A program made the position numbers and the translations under genes. A stretch of 47,929 nt of DNA from positions 1 to 47,929 of the forward strand of contig JABMOK010000184.1 in the NCBI GenBank assembly GCA_013204155.1, in the 5' to 3' direction. Below are positions 8,916-18,000 of this stretch, piece by piece. Position 1 is the stretch's first letter. The number at the start of each line of letters is the position of its first letter. Source of the DNA: Pseudohongiella sp. Its GTDB lineage: Bacteria; Pseudomonadota; Gammaproteobacteria; Pseudomonadales; Pseudohongiellaceae. The notes beneath the pieces were generated by a model, which was not told the DNA's origin, did no database searches, and was given only the letters and a program-made list of their open reading frames with translations.

Positions 8916-9329
8916 CTAGTTTTTCTTCTTGCTTGCGTCATAAGTTTCAACGCCACCGGCCGCCGCACCTTCGCCAAGGTCTAAAGGCTTCAGCACTTCA
9001 CTATACAGAAACAAATCAGTAAGCACCGCTCGCAGATGTATGGAAGCATTCAAATTATCCACCATCTCCGAGCCGACCTTGTCCTGCCCCAGAATGAAGC
9101 CCAGTGCTGCACCGGCATTGCGGCAGTCATTAGCGATAAGCTTCTCGAAGTCATCGCTACTGCCTGACAAGGCAGACGCGATGTTCTTCATCGCTACTGC
9201 CATTCCTTCTATGGTAGGCCTGGCGTGCGGACCTGGCCCCGTTTCCTTTTGTGCCGGTCTCCCCTGAGCAGCGAATGCCAACAGGAATTCATAACCGGAC
9301 TCGACGGTTTCTATATCATCTTCTATCAC
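8916..9329 (-). CDS. Hypothetical helical protein, last gene of the Mo-hydroxylase operon
   Basis: 137 aa, no signal peptide or membrane segment, and no family I recognise. It begins MIEDDIETVESGYEFLLAFAAQG, is predicted to be mostly helical, and has an acidic front and a Lys-rich end (DASKKKN). It starts 28 bp after the cytochrome b gene and is the last gene before the terminator, so it is almost certainly co-transcribed with the oxidoreductase subunits. Possible roles are a small accessory or assembly factor, or a cytoplasmic partner of the cytochrome b. It lacks the Rossmann and Cys features of XdhC/PaoD-type Moco chaperones, so it is not one of those. Function unknown. Confidence 0.7.
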   Translation of the reverse strand: MIEDDIETVESGYEFLLAFAAQGRPAQKETGPGPHARPTIEGMAVAMKNIASALSGSSDDFEKLIANDCRNAGAALGFILGQDKVGSEMVDNLNASIHLRAVLTDLFLYSEVLKPLDLGEGAAAGGVETYDASKKKN

Positions 9330-9357
9330 AGCGTTTTTCTCGTATTCTACTGGTTAA

Positions 9358-10125
9358 TTAATCTGCTTCTTTTGGAGACCAACGACTTGTGTCGTGGTTA
9401 GCAGTCATTTCATCCTCTGAAATCCAACCAGATAGCATAGAACGTGTGTAAAAAAGTTTCTCGGGCCGTATAGCAAAATAAATGTGCGTTGCCACCAGCG
9501 CTATCAAAGCAAGGGTAGACAAACCATGCAACAGGAACATCAGTCCCAATGTATCTTCTGCCATACTGTTTGTGCGATCCCAGAATGGAGAGTCAATCTG
9601 CAGGAATAAGGTGACTCCGGTTGCGATAACTGCAAGCACTACTACAGTCACCGCCCAATGCATTCCTTTCTGTTCAAAGGAATATTTACCGGGCTTCTTC
9701 GCTGAATCGAAAGGCTCGCCGAAATCTTTCGGGCCTAAAATCATAGACTTGAAGTCCTGCCAAAAAAACGAACGGATTATGTGAAACACAACCACAAACG
9801 TTAGCAGCAATCCTGCCATCCAGTGAAGATTCAACCAGGCTATTCGTAGCCCAAGAATCGGCGCTATTCCCGTGGCGATCAGAGCAAGAACACTTGCTGC
9901 CATCACCCAGTGAAACAATCGATCAATCGTCTCGTGCCTTAGAACACGCCGACCTTCTGCTGAAGGCTTGTCCATTTTTTTGTTGGCTAGAGCAGCCATG
10001 ATAATCGCATTGGCTGCAAGGAGGACTAATACAGCAACAGCAATAACCCAGAGTAAATCCCAAGAAACACCGAGTATTACTTCCTCGCCCCAAACATCGC
10101 GTTTATAGCGGACAATTTCTCCCAC
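9358..10125 (-). CDS. Membrane cytochrome b (formate-dehydrogenase gamma / Ni-Fe hydrogenase type)
   Basis: 255 aa with about five hydrophobic helices: one N-terminal (LLWVIAVAVLVLLAANAIIMA) and four in the cytochrome b domain. Candidate heme ligands are His in RLFHWVMAAS, LNLHWMAG, VFHIIRSF, GMHWAVTVV, FLLHGLS and ALVATHIYFA, spaced as in di-heme b-type subunits of formate dehydrogenase and hydrogenase. The family passes electrons between a periplasmic or cytoplasmic partner and quinone. The gene lies 59 bp after the FAD-subunit gene, which suggests that this subunit takes electrons from the Mo-hydroxylase and reduces ubiquinone. That link is inferred from the operon; classical PaoABC does not have such a partner. 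Confidence 0.85.
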   Translation of the reverse strand: MGEIVRYKRDVWGEEVILGVSWDLLWVIAVAVLVLLAANAIIMAALANKKMDKPSAEGRRVLRHETIDRLFHWVMAASVLALIATGIAPILGLRIAWLNLHWMAGLLLTFVVVFHIIRSFFWQDFKSMILGPKDFGEPFDSAKKPGKYSFEQKGMHWAVTVVVLAVIATGVTLFLQIDSPFWDRTNSMAEDTLGLMFLLHGLSTLALIALVATHIYFAIRPEKLFYTRSMLSGWISEDEMTANHDTSRWSPKEAD

Positions 10126-10184
10126 TTTAGTTCCCTCTTAGTTTGTTCTATTTATTATTGAGTTAAATCGAGATGATCCGGGGT

Positions 10185-11180
10185 TTATCCTCGGATCGCT
10201 CTCTTTACCAGGTTTTGCATTAAAGGCACTTTGAATTGATTGTAGTTCAATGGTCGTGCCCCGTCCGTAGCAATCGATGCAACTTGCTCGGCAAGTTGCT
10301 CTGAACGCTGTTGTCCACGAATTGCATTTTCTACTGCATCCAGTCGACGTGGAGTGCATTCAACCGCGCCACAAACGATGCGAGCATCTTCGATGGCGCC
10401 ACCTGAGACTTTGATCGCTGCTGCAATATTTACCAGGGCAAAATCCCACACATTTCTGTCCGCCACTTTCTCAAAATAGAATTCAGCGTTGGCCCAGGCG
10501 TTTGGTAATCTCACCGCGGTCAATATCTCGCCCTCGTTGAGTACAGTCATATTGACGATGTCGCGTGCAGGACCCACAAAGAAGTCTTGTGCAGGAATCA
10601 AGCGTTGGCCACTTGAGCTTGCAACCACCATAGTGGCATCCAGAGCAACCAGTGCAGGAGCCGTATCCGAAGGGCTTACCGCAACACAGCGGCTGGCACC
10701 AAAGATAGCGTGTTCGCGATTCAGGCCTTCTGGCGAATCTGCATAGCAAATATTGCCACCTGCGCGATAACAATCCAGCCCGCGACGGTAGTACCAGCAA
10801 CGAGCGTCCTGTGCGACATTGCCGCCCAGGGTTCCGACGTTACGGATTTGCGGGCTGGCAACTCTGCTGGCCGCGGTTGCCAGTAATCCGAATTTAGACT
10901 GGATTAAAGGGTGTTTGGCGATTTCACTTAAGGTTGTAACCGCACCAATTTCAACACCATCAGGAATTTCCTTCACTCCCTTCCAGGCATCGATCTGGGT
11001 GAGTTCGATCATGGCCGCAGGCGTCTTATTGCGGTCTTTCAACCAGCCATAAGTATCCTGACCACCACCTAGTAGCCAGCCATCGCTGCCTAGAGTGCTT
11101 GCCAACTCCAGCGCATTTGCTTCATCAGTTGGCTGATAAAGTTCAATATCGGGCATTACGTCATGAGATGTGGCTGGCAT
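10185..11180 (-). CDS. FAD-binding subunit of molybdenum hydroxylase (PaoB-like, with 4Fe-4S motif)
   Basis: 331 aa from the ATG at 11180, chosen because GAGG lies just upstream and the gene then begins two bases after the stop of the large-subunit gene; the frame stays open to 11231. FAD signatures of the CoxM/PaoB family are LLGGGQDTYGWLKD, IGAVTTLSEI and RNVGTLGGNVAQD. After these comes a Cys insertion with C128, C137, C145 and C165 (RCWYYRRGLDC ... ICYADSPEGLNREHAIFGAS). In PaoB and 4-hydroxybenzoyl-CoA reductase HcrB a comparable insertion binds a [4Fe-4S] cluster, so one is likely here. The C-terminal CO-dehydrogenase flavoprotein domain follows. It should pass electrons from the 2Fe-2S subunit to an acceptor. 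Confidence 0.88.
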   Translation of the reverse strand: MPATSHDVMPDIELYQPTDEANALELASTLGSDGWLLGGGQDTYGWLKDRNKTPAAMIELTQIDAWKGVKEIPDGVEIGAVTTLSEIAKHPLIQSKFGLLATAASRVASPQIRNVGTLGGNVAQDARCWYYRRGLDCYRAGGNICYADSPEGLNREHAIFGASRCVAVSPSDTAPALVALDATMVVASSSGQRLIPAQDFFVGPARDIVNMTVLNEGEILTAVRLPNAWANAEFYFEKVADRNVWDFALVNIAAAIKVSGGAIEDARIVCGAVECTPRRLDAVENAIRGQQRSEQLAEQVASIATDGARPLNYNQFKVPLMQNLVKRAIRG

Positions 11181-11181
11181 A

Positions 11182-13605
11182 TCAACCTCTAAAGTTGTTC
11201 TGAGCAAGAGGTACCGCTTTTGACGATACATCTGCTAAGTGGTTTATGATCATGTCTGTAGTAACAGGCGCGGCGTCGAACAGATGTCCACCGAGTGCGT
11301 CTGAAATTGCAGCGTTAAGTGCGGCTGATACAGAGCCCATTGATGGCTCACCAATACCTCTTGCCCCCACCGGATTTTCCGGATCAGGCAGGTCTACCCA
11401 GCCAGTGCCTATATTCAAAGGCGTGTCCAGATAGGTCGGGATCTTGCTCTGCCAGAAACCGGAGCTCGCTGGCAAGCCATTTTGCGGATCGTAGAGGTGT
11501 CGCTCGAGAGCCGACAAGCCTATTCCCCAAACCGCTCCACCACGCAATTGATTGGCGAGGCCTTGTGGGTGAACTACAGTTCCACATTCGGCGATATTTA
11601 CCATGTCGAGAATTTGGAATTTGCCGGTTTCCTTATCCAATTCGATCTCGGTTAGGCATACGGCGAAACCCGGAGGGTTATTGTTGTGTCTTGGGTCATG
11701 GTAGATTCCCATTAAGGCAGAACCTGCCAATCTGGATACTGACAATTGTGTCAAGGTATTCAGTTCTTCTGGCAATTCGGCTTCGCCGGTATATTTACCG
11801 CCTAACTCCATGCCACGCTGCGCCACTTCGGCATAGCTCATGCCCACCGTATTGTCAGCTATTTGATGGATTCTGGCGCCATCGATATCGTAATCAGCAG
11901 GGTTCCCGCCCAGATCCATGGCGGCAATCTCTTTCATCTTGCCTAACAGATCCTGAGCGGCACCGTAGCAGGTGCGCGTGTTGGTGAAGATAGAATTACT
12001 GCCGTCTTGCGGGGAAGTAATAGGCAGGTGTCTATCGGTTCGACCGGTAATGACATCGCAGTTTTCCCAAGGCATTTTCAATACTTCGGCCGCCGCTCTG
12101 GAGGTTGAGGCATAGGAATAAGTACCCAGATTGCCGACCCCATTATGAATCTGCAAACGTCCGCTAGGCATCAATCTGATGATCCCATCCATGCCACTGC
12201 GACCGGCATTATGATAACCCTGGCCGATACCAAAGCCTCTGACCTTGCTGCCGTTGGTTTGTCGAGCACGTCCTTTTTTCTCTTCCCAGCCAAATTGCTT
12301 TGCCGCCAGCTCTAAAGCTTCGGGCATATAGGCGCTGGTGAAAGGCTCGCTTCTCTGACCACTTACGTCGCCATTCTGGGCGGCATTGAGTTTACGAATT
12401 TCCAGTCTATCCACGCCAAGCTGTTCTGCGGCTTTATCCATGATAGGCGCCATGATCGCCATAATCTGGTTCTCACCAGGCCCACGCTGTGCGCCACGGT
12501 GACCGGTATTGGTGCCGATTGAGGAGTTTCTAAAGCGCATTGCCTCAGTTTGGTATAAGGCACTAACACCAGCGGCGGCAGAGTTCGCATCGCCACCACC
12601 CCCTTTACCGCCATTATCCGAGATACAGTACAAATCCATAGCGGCCATGGTGCCATTGGCTCTAAAACCCACTTTGATCCAGCCCTGCAGACCCTGTCTC
12701 GCACCACCGATGGTGAATTCCTCTTCGCGAGTAACGCGCATCATCACCGGACGATTAATCTTCTGTGACAGTTTTGCCGGTATCGCCATGCTGGGAATAC
12801 TGCCCGCTCTGGCGCGCTGGCCAAAACCACCGCCCGTTGCTTCATTGATGAAAACAAAGTCTTCCAGCGGAACACCTACAATACCCGCCATTTCTTCCGC
12901 TATTGCACTTAAGCTCTGGGAGGTTCCATGCAGATAGCACTTGCCATTTTCCCAGTAGGCCATAGCACTGCGAGGCTCCATGGACATATGCGGATAGCCG
13001 GCGGTGGAAAACACTGTTTCGTGAATAAAATCTGAACTGGCGAATCCCGCCTCGAGATCGCCATACGCCCAGCTCTGCTGTGCTTCAGCAGTAGGCTCAT
13101 TACCACTTCTAAAGCTGGCCACCTGATCTGTAGTCCACTTTTCCTGGGCAAATCCTTCACGGAAGACGAAGGTGTTGCCGCCAGTGTAGGCATCTGCGCC
13201 ACCGGCTTCCAGGCTGTCCAGTGGATCCAGCACGAATGGCAGTCTTTCAATAGTCAGGGAAATTTTAGCCATTGCCGTTTCGGCGGTTTTTTCATCGATT
13301 GCGGCGATAGCAAGAATGGGCTCGCCTACCAGGGTCGGTTCATTGGTCAGAACTTTCAGACCCGGGCTTTGTGGTTCACCATCCGGATACACGTCGTCGG
13401 CGGTTAAAATGCCAAACACACCATCCATCGCCAAGGCTTCAGCCGCGTCGATATTGACGACTCGGCCATGTGGGACCGGGCTGGTGAGCAACCGCGCATA
13501 AACCATACCTTCGCGGCTATAGTCTTCAGAATACTTAATGCGACCGGTGACCTTGCCGACCACATCTGGCGGAACAAAATCTTTACCAATATGCATATAT
13601 GCCAT
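11182..13605 (-). CDS. Molybdopterin-binding large subunit of xanthine-dehydrogenase-family hydroxylase
   Basis: 807 aa, with an N-terminal a/b hammerhead domain (FVPPDVVGKVTGRIKYSEDY) and two Moco-binding domains. Visible family motifs are GGGFGQRARAG, GAQRGPGENQ, and near the C-terminus VGARGIGEPSMGS, whose Glu is the conserved catalytic base. Members hydroxylate aldehydes or N-heterocycles with water as oxygen donor. There is no Tat signal here; the small subunit carries one, so the complex is probably exported folded. The gene starts 5 bp after the small-subunit gene and ends 1 bp before the FAD subunit. An aldehyde substrate, as for PaoC, is a reasonable guess but is not shown. Confidence 0.9.
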   Translation of the reverse strand: MAYMHIGKDFVPPDVVGKVTGRIKYSEDYSREGMVYARLLTSPVPHGRVVNIDAAEALAMDGVFGILTADDVYPDGEPQSPGLKVLTNEPTLVGEPILAIAAIDEKTAETAMAKISLTIERLPFVLDPLDSLEAGGADAYTGGNTFVFREGFAQEKWTTDQVASFRSGNEPTAEAQQSWAYGDLEAGFASSDFIHETVFSTAGYPHMSMEPRSAMAYWENGKCYLHGTSQSLSAIAEEMAGIVGVPLEDFVFINEATGGGFGQRARAGSIPSMAIPAKLSQKINRPVMMRVTREEEFTIGGARQGLQGWIKVGFRANGTMAAMDLYCISDNGGKGGGGDANSAAAGVSALYQTEAMRFRNSSIGTNTGHRGAQRGPGENQIMAIMAPIMDKAAEQLGVDRLEIRKLNAAQNGDVSGQRSEPFTSAYMPEALELAAKQFGWEEKKGRARQTNGSKVRGFGIGQGYHNAGRSGMDGIIRLMPSGRLQIHNGVGNLGTYSYASTSRAAAEVLKMPWENCDVITGRTDRHLPITSPQDGSNSIFTNTRTCYGAAQDLLGKMKEIAAMDLGGNPADYDIDGARIHQIADNTVGMSYAEVAQRGMELGGKYTGEAELPEELNTLTQLSVSRLAGSALMGIYHDPRHNNNPPGFAVCLTEIELDKETGKFQILDMVNIAECGTVVHPQGLANQLRGGAVWGIGLSALERHLYDPQNGLPASSGFWQSKIPTYLDTPLNIGTGWVDLPDPENPVGARGIGEPSMGSVSAALNAAISDALGGHLFDAAPVTTDMIINHLADVSSKAVPLAQNNFRG

Positions 13606-13610
13606 GATTA

Positions 13611-14195
13611 TTATCCTATTTGTGCTGCGCGCATGACGCCATTGAGGTAAGAGTCATAAGAACCACAGCGGCATATATTTCCTGCCATGCCTTGTTGTGC
13701 TTCTTCTCTGGTGGGGTTCGGGTTAGCTCTCAGCAAACCAACCGCCGCCATCACCTGCCCTGGTGTGCAATAACCACATTGTGGAGACAACTCTTCCACA
13801 AATGCCTGCTGGACTGGATGCAGGTCACCATTAGCCGACTGCAGACCTTCTACTGTTTCAATCCGCATGGACTTAACTGAATGGGTAAGCACTGAGCAAG
13901 CATAGCTTGGCGTATCGTCAACCAAAACCGTACAGGCTCCGCACTCACCGCGGTTACAACCCAGCTTGGTTCCGGTCAAGCCGAGTTTATAGCGCAAGGT
14001 GGATGCCAATGTCTCCTGGGGAGCTACATCAACACTGCGCATCTGGCCGTTAACATTAATTCTGATTAGACGCTCAACCGAGCCGGCTGGTCGCTCAGCG
14101 CCATTGGCTGCATACCAGATCGAAGTTGAGGTGACCGCTGCACCGGAGGCAATTACGCCTTTAATGAAACGTCTACGAGTTAGTTTAGGATTCAC
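13611..14195 (-). CDS. 2Fe-2S small subunit of molybdenum hydroxylase with Tat signal (PaoA-like)
   Basis: 194 aa from the GTG at 14195. This start is chosen because GGAGG lies 12 bases upstream and it leaves a standard Tat leader (TRRRFIKGVIASGAAV). An ATG at 14252 gives 213 aa but has no ribosome site. After the leader come a plant-type ferredoxin cluster (GCNRGECGACTV plus a later Cys in SYACS) and the helical second cluster domain (QCGYCTPGQ and NICRCGSY). This is the usual two-[2Fe-2S] arrangement of CoxS/PaoA proteins. The Tat signal places the enzyme in the periplasm, as for E. coli PaoA. It is the first gene of the operon. Confidence 0.88.
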   Translation of the reverse strand: MNPKLTRRRFIKGVIASGAAVTSTSIWYAANGAERPAGSVERLIRINVNGQMRSVDVAPQETLASTLRYKLGLTGTKLGCNRGECGACTVLVDDTPSYACSVLTHSVKSMRIETVEGLQSANGDLHPVQQAFVEELSPQCGYCTPGQVMAAVGLLRANPNPTREEAQQGMAGNICRCGSYDSYLNGVMRAAQIG

Positions 14196-14300
14196 GGGAT
14201 ACTTTCGCCTCCGTTTTGTGGAATGGAATTCTGCCTTTCTTACGGCATACATCTAATTGGTTTTGGCTATTCTTCTTCTTCAGCAGTAATAACGTCGGTT

Positions 14301-14329
14301 AGAGTAAATCACCTGTTGCTTTTTATCAA
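14301..14329 (-). promoter_or_regulatory. Candidate promoter of the Mo-hydroxylase operon
   Basis: On the minus strand TTGATA (14329-14324) and TACTCT (14306-14301) are separated by 17 bp. The -35 matches the sigma-70 consensus at five of six bases and the -10 at only three. It is about 100 bp upstream of the GTG start. Weak. Confidence 0.3.
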
Positions 14330-14554
14330 GCAGCTCACTCGCTCGTAGCGCATGTATTTTGGTCGTTTCAGCGCAATGCATCTGGCTTGATGGGCGAGTG
14401 CGCAGGCGGATGCAGGCCTCTGTCAGATCGAGTGGCTAATGGATTAAGGGATCGGCATAAATACTCTCGTCAAAAAGCCGTTATTGGCCCGCCAATTACC
14501 CGGCTATGTAGAGTAGAGCAAGTCCGTAACTATCCGTGCATGCCGATGACTACT

Positions 14555-14590
14555 ATCAATCCTGATATCAATCCTGATATCAATCCTGTT
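14555..14590. repeat. 12-bp tandem repeat, three units
   Basis: Three units of atcaatcctgat, the last ending in gtt, lie in non-coding DNA between the divergent operons. Confidence 0.9.
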
Positions 14591-14781
14591 CCCCTGCTAC
14601 CGATAGAAATTTTTCCTGCCATTCAATTTCCTGGCTCATACGCTCGAATCGTGATGGCCGCTTTACTTTTTAGTAGTCCAGGCATCTGCACACGCGGTGA
14701 ATTTCTGCCGGGGCGAATTATCAAAGGCAAATAAATCAGTCACTTAGTTTCAGGCAGGGTCGGCGCAAGGCCCCGTAAACC

Positions 14782-14809
14782 TTGACTTTTCCTTCTGCGA
14801 TGGTATTGT
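14782..14809 (+). promoter_or_regulatory. Candidate gltB promoter with extended -10
   Basis: TTGACT (14782-14787) is followed 16 bp later by TATTGT (14804-14809), preceded by TG in the extended -10 position (TGGTATTGT). Transcription would begin near 14816, leaving an untranslated leader of about 190 nt before gltB. Confidence 0.45.
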
Positions 14810-15007
14810 ATTCGGCCCTTTTCGTGCAGTGCTCATTGGCATTCGGCGACCAACAAAAGGGGAACTGATTGAATCGTCAGTCCCTGTCAGGACAAATTCA
14901 GCAGAGTTTCGCCATCCAAGCCGAGAGGTTCCGACCTTGACGGGGGATGAAGTAACGGATACAGAAAAGAACTGATCTGCAAAAAGCGTATAGAGAACAA
15001 TTAAATT

Positions 15008-18000
15008 ATGAGTAAGCAAATTCGTATACCGTTGAAGTTTGGGTTTCCTGAGAAAACAGGACTATACGACCCGGCACAGGAAAAGGATTCCTGCGGTGTT
15101 GGATTTGTCGCCAATATTAAGGGACAGCCCAGCCATCAAATAATGCTGGATGCCTATCATCTGAATTCTCGCATGGATCACCGCGGCGGATGCGGCTTCG
15201 AAGCCAATACTGGCGACGGGGCGGGCATCTTGATGGCGCTTCCTCACAGCTTCTTTCATGAAATTGCCAAACGGGAGCTGGATGCCGACTTACCGAGCGC
15301 CGGGCAATACGCCGTCGGCAATATCTTCCTGCCACAGATTGATGAAGAAAGAGAGAAATGCCATCAAGTGATCGAGCAGATCATCACCGAGGAAAATCAA
15401 ACTCTGGTGGGCTGGAGAGAAGTGCCTGTCGATGCAAAGGGTGCCAACGTTGGCCCCGCTGCTCTCATGGCACAACCAAGAATTGAGCAACTGTTTATCG
15501 CCGCAGAAGCCGGCCTGACTGATGAACAGTTTGAACGCAAAATTTATATTATTCGCAAACGCTTCACTCATCGTTTGCGCGGCGATGCATCGCTCACCGA
15601 GGCCAAACAGGTTTATGCCTGTAGCCTGTCGACTAAAGTCATTGTCTACAAGGGCATGCTGACCCCGGGGCAGTTGTTCCCTTTTTATAGAGATCTGACC
15701 AATTCTGCTTTCGAAACCCATCTGGCGATGGTGCATTCGCGTTTTAGCACCAATACTTTCCCCTCCTGGGACCGGGCGCAGCCAAATCGATTCATGAGCC
15801 ACAACGGTGAAATCAATACCCTGCGCGGCAATGTAAACTCCATGGTTGCCCGTCAGGGAACGGCAAAAACCGACGCCTTTGGCGATAGCCTCGAGGAAAT
15901 ATTCCCGATAATAGATGACGACTGTACCGATTCTGGAAGTTTCGATGCGGTGCTGGAATTTCTGCTACTCTCCGGTCGCTCTCTGCAGGAATCGGTGATG
16001 ATGATGATTCCAGAGGCCTGGCAGTCAGATATTAATATGGCGCAGAGCAAGAAAGATTTTTATGAATATCACTCGGCCCTGATGGAGCCCTGGGATGGAC
16101 CGGCATCGATTGTGTTTTCCGACGGCCAATACATCGGTGCCGTTCTGGATAGAAATGGCCTGCGCCCCAGCCGCTATTACATAACCCACGATGACAAGGT
16201 AATCATGGCGTCTGAAGTCGGTGTGGTACACGTAGACCCTGCCAATGTGAAAATTAAGGGGCGATTGCAACCGGGCAAGATGTTCTTACTGGATTTTGAG
16301 CAAGGTCGATTAATCCCGGACGAAGAACTTAAACAGACAATTAGCAGCATGCGGCCTTATGGTGACTGGCTGGCTGAAAATAAAGTGACCCTGGCGGACA
16401 TCGCCAGCAACAGCGCCGCCCATTCTTTGGACGGTGACGACATTCTGCAGCGCATGCAGGCTTTTGGTTACACCACGGAAACCATGCAATTCATGTTGAT
16501 TCCCCTGGTTACCAAGGCGCGTGATCCGCTTGGATCGATGGGTAATGATTCAGCCCTGGCTTGTCTGTCTGACAAACCAAGGATGCTGTATGACTATTTC
16601 AAACAATTGTTTGCCCAGGTAACAAATCCTGCAATCGATTCGATTCGAGAAGAAATCGTCATGTCTTTGCAGTGCTTTCTCGGGCCCGAGGGCAACCTGC
16701 TGGAGACGACACCACAACAGGCCCATCGCTTAAGCCTTTCGCACCCTATTCTTTCAAATCAGGAACTGTCTGATATTAAGGCAATGAACTATCGGGGAAT
16801 GAGGACTAAAGTAATCGATTGCACCTTTAATGCGAACGATAGCAACGGCTTCAGAAATGCCCTCGATAGAATTTGCCAGGAAGCCACCGCAGCCATTGCC
16901 GACGGCTTCTCGTTTATTGTTATTTCCGATCGAGGCGTCTCGAGGGACCGTATCCCTCTGAGTTCGCTTATTGCATGTGGCGCGGTGCATCATCATCTCA
17001 TCAGCAACCGCAAGAGAACGCAAATCGGCCTTATTGTCGAAACTGGCGAAGCCAGAGAAGTACATCATCATTGCCTGTTAACTGGCTATGGTGCCGATGC
17101 TATAAATCCTTATCTTGCTTTTGAAGCTTTATGGGAAGCTAACAAAGAAGGTTTGTTAGGCAACAAGTGCCCTGATGAAAATGCTTTGGTTGCCGCCTAC
17201 AAAAAAGGTGTGGCAAAAGGCATGCTAAAAGTCATGGCGAAAATGGGTATCTCTACATTACAGTCGTATAAGGGGGCACAGATTTTTGAAGCAGTTGGAC
17301 TGGCAGATGAAATTATTCAGCGTTGCTTCGTCGGCACCGCCAGTCGAGTGCAAGGCGTAAACTTCGATGTGCTTATCGAAGAATCAAAACGCCGACACCG
17401 CATTGGGTTTCCTGCGCGGGACAGCGACCGAATTCCTGTCCTCACTAATCCTGGCGACATTCATTGGCGCTCCGGTGGTGAGTCCCATATGTGGAATCCC
17501 AATACTATTTTTAATTTGCAATTGGCGGCGCGAAACAATAACGCCGATGCCTATGCCGCCTTCGCCAAGCACGCGGATGAAGACAGCACACGCCGTTGTA
17601 CCTTCCGTGGATTGCTGAAATTTCGTACTGAAGCTAATCAGGCAGTGCCCCTGAATGAAGTAGAACCGGTGAGTGAGATTGTTAAGCGTTTCGCAACCGG
17701 AGCGATGAGTTTCGGTTCTATTTCGCAAGAAAGTCATGAGTCGTTGGCGATCGCAATGAACCGCATCGGAGGGAAATCCAATACCGGCGAAGGCGGAGAA
17801 GATCCAGCCCGCTTCGAGCCTATGGCTAATGGTGACTCAAAGCGTTCAGCTATCAAACAGGTTGCCTCGGGCCGATTCGGTGTGACTACCTGGTATTTGA
17901 CCAACGCCGATGAATTGCAAATCAAAATTTCACAGGGCGCGAAGCCAGGAGAAGGCGGAGAATTGCCCGGCGGCAAAGTTGATGTAAACATTGCTCGCAT

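Larger units (their letters stand above)
14253..15007. other. Gene-free divergent region between the Mo-hydroxylase operon and gltB
   Basis: 755 bp with no convincing gene; open frames here lack ribosome sites and family features. It holds a candidate minus promoter (14301-14329), a 12-bp tandem repeat (14555-14590), a candidate gltB promoter (14782-14809) and a leader of about 190 nt before gltB. The middle part (about 14330-14550) shows nothing I can name. Confidence 0.6.

Noticed and set aside
11319-11987. 222-codon plus-strand frame
   Set aside because: It lies wholly inside the molybdopterin subunit gene, which has clear family motifs on the other strand; this is a shadow frame.
14387-14734. 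Open frame of 115 codons on the plus strand in the divergent region before gltB
   Set aside because: No ribosome site, no protein-like composition, and it reads through the 12-bp tandem repeat. Treated as chance.
14810-15007. Glutamine riboswitch upstream of gltB
   Set aside because: Known glutamine riboswitches are confined to cyanobacteria and related sequences, and I could not recognise their conserved core here.
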